A stretch of 64,000 nucleotides of DNA from assembly GCA_037957365.1 (NCBI GenBank), contig JARHVA010001425.1, forward strand, positions 1,866,001-1,930,000. Reading direction: 5' to 3'. The first letter of the stretch is position 1. Each line of letters opens with the position of its first letter. The translations under genes were made by a program, and so were the position numbers. This stretch comes from Torreya grandis. Its lineage: Eukaryota > Streptophyta > Pinopsida > Cupressales > Taxaceae. The notes beneath the pieces were generated by a model, which was given only the letters and a program-made list of their open reading frames with translations, was not told the origin of the DNA and did no database searches. Positions 63,301 through 64,000 of the stretch are shown here, piece after piece.

Positions 63301-64000
63301 GGTAGGAGGAAAAAACAAACTCATGCACACCCTTTGGAACTTGATGGTGATAATTACTATCTCCGATTAGATATTTAAACAATATGAATTATGGAAGGCT
63401 TGAGATTGTACATTATATATTTTAGTCCTTTTATTATATTTTAATTTGATCTATGCAAATATGAAATGAATCCAAATAACACCTCAAAAAGTAACATAAA
63501 ATATGACGATGAAACTCATAATTTGGATCAAAATATAGAAGTAAAATTCACTCATTATATCCATTATTTAATTTTGACACTTTGAATTTGAAAATGGCAT
63601 CAATGGTGTAACTAGGTAGGGTGTGTTTGATTTATAAGATATCAGATATAATGATCATAGTCATAAATAATGAACAAGGCCAAAATGGGCACTAAATACA
63701 AAGGATTATATTATCTCAAAGCTACACTATCCCATATTTGAGGTACATTACAAGTAAATGCATGAAGATAACCACTTACCAATGCACTACAAACCAAATG
63801 GTCTAAGCCTTCATATAGTTTAAAATTAAAATCATATGTGCATTTGATATACTTATTAGGTATGTGGAATCTAAAATCTATATAGTGTTGTCTAATGGTT
63901 TAAGCATAGAATAAATACCCCTCACATCATGGCTCAGGTAAAAGTGATGATCACTTTGCCTAGAATGATAGCTCTTATGAGTTTTACAAAACATGGTTCT
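63301..64000. other. Unassigned AT-rich sequence at the window end
   Basis: No gene, LTR or repeat recognised. If element 6 is complete, this would be its leader or the approach to its 5' LTR, but I could not match it to the corresponding part of element 0. Confidence 0.35.

Larger units (their letters stand above)
51848..64000 (-). mobile_element. Element 6: third copy of the element 0 family, host of the copia insertion
   Basis: 51848-53164 matches the LTR of element 0, and 53165-55586 matches its polypurine tract and non-coding tail in the same orientation, for example AACACACTTTATATTTTATT (53233) with AACACACTTTATCTTTGGGA (1501). The copia element interrupts the tail at 55587. After it, 61320-63300 carries gag-like readings on the minus strand. 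The 5' LTR is not seen and probably lies beyond the window. Confidence 0.65.

Overview
This is a stretch of very AT-rich nuclear plant DNA made almost entirely of old, nested LTR retrotransposons. I see no intact protein-coding gene, no tRNA or rRNA gene and no host gene. The element types (Ty3/gypsy chromoviruses, a gag-protease family resembling the Tat/Ogre branch, and a Ty1/copia Tork-like element) together with tRNA-iMet primer sites point to a land plant. The depth of decay and the nesting suit a large, slowly purged genome such as a gymnosperm's, but that last step is inference.

Layout, left to right. (1) Element 0 is a minus-strand gag-protease element with LTRs at about 1-1421 and 24530-30939. 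Element 1 (4656-23035) is inserted in its coding part and element 3 (25086-30210) is inserted in its right LTR. (2) Element 1 is a Del/Tekay-like chromovirus on the minus strand with unusually long LTRs (4656-8876 and 18417-23035) and a GTCTT/GTTTT target duplication. A second minus-strand chromovirus, element 2 (about 12130-16817), sits inside its protease region. (3) Element 3 is an LTR element with about 1.5 kb LTRs and no recognisable gag or pol. (4) 30940-35530 holds nothing I can name. (5) Element 5 (about 35540-44390, plus strand) is a second copy of the element 0 family. It is split by element 4 (37733-42676), a non-autonomous element carrying a decayed ORF of unknown family. (6) 45300-48560 is a long, decayed minus-strand coding relic that I cannot assign. 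(7) 48560-51847 is non-coding with a 100-base tandem repeat. (8) Element 6 (51848 to the window end, minus strand) is a third copy of the element 0 family. (9) Inserted in element 6 is the best preserved unit in the window, a complete but dead Ty1/copia element at 55592-61314. It has 712/713-base LTRs, a perfect GTCAA target duplication, an iMet primer site, a polypurine tract, and gag, protease, integrase, RT and RNase H in order.

Nothing here can express a working enzyme set. The copia polyprotein has frameshifts, several stops, a changed protease catalytic motif (DSG read as DFG) and a changed integrase catalytic Asp (read as Asn). The gypsy relics are more decayed, although element 2 keeps its FFDD reverse transcriptase motif. 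The points of most interest are a CG-rich repeated word shared by the copia LTR and the copia integrase/RT spacer, the three-copy gag-protease family with no visible RT or integrase, and the unassigned relic at 45.3-48.6 kb. All calls were made by reading the sequence without database searches; element boundaries other than those with target duplications are approximate.
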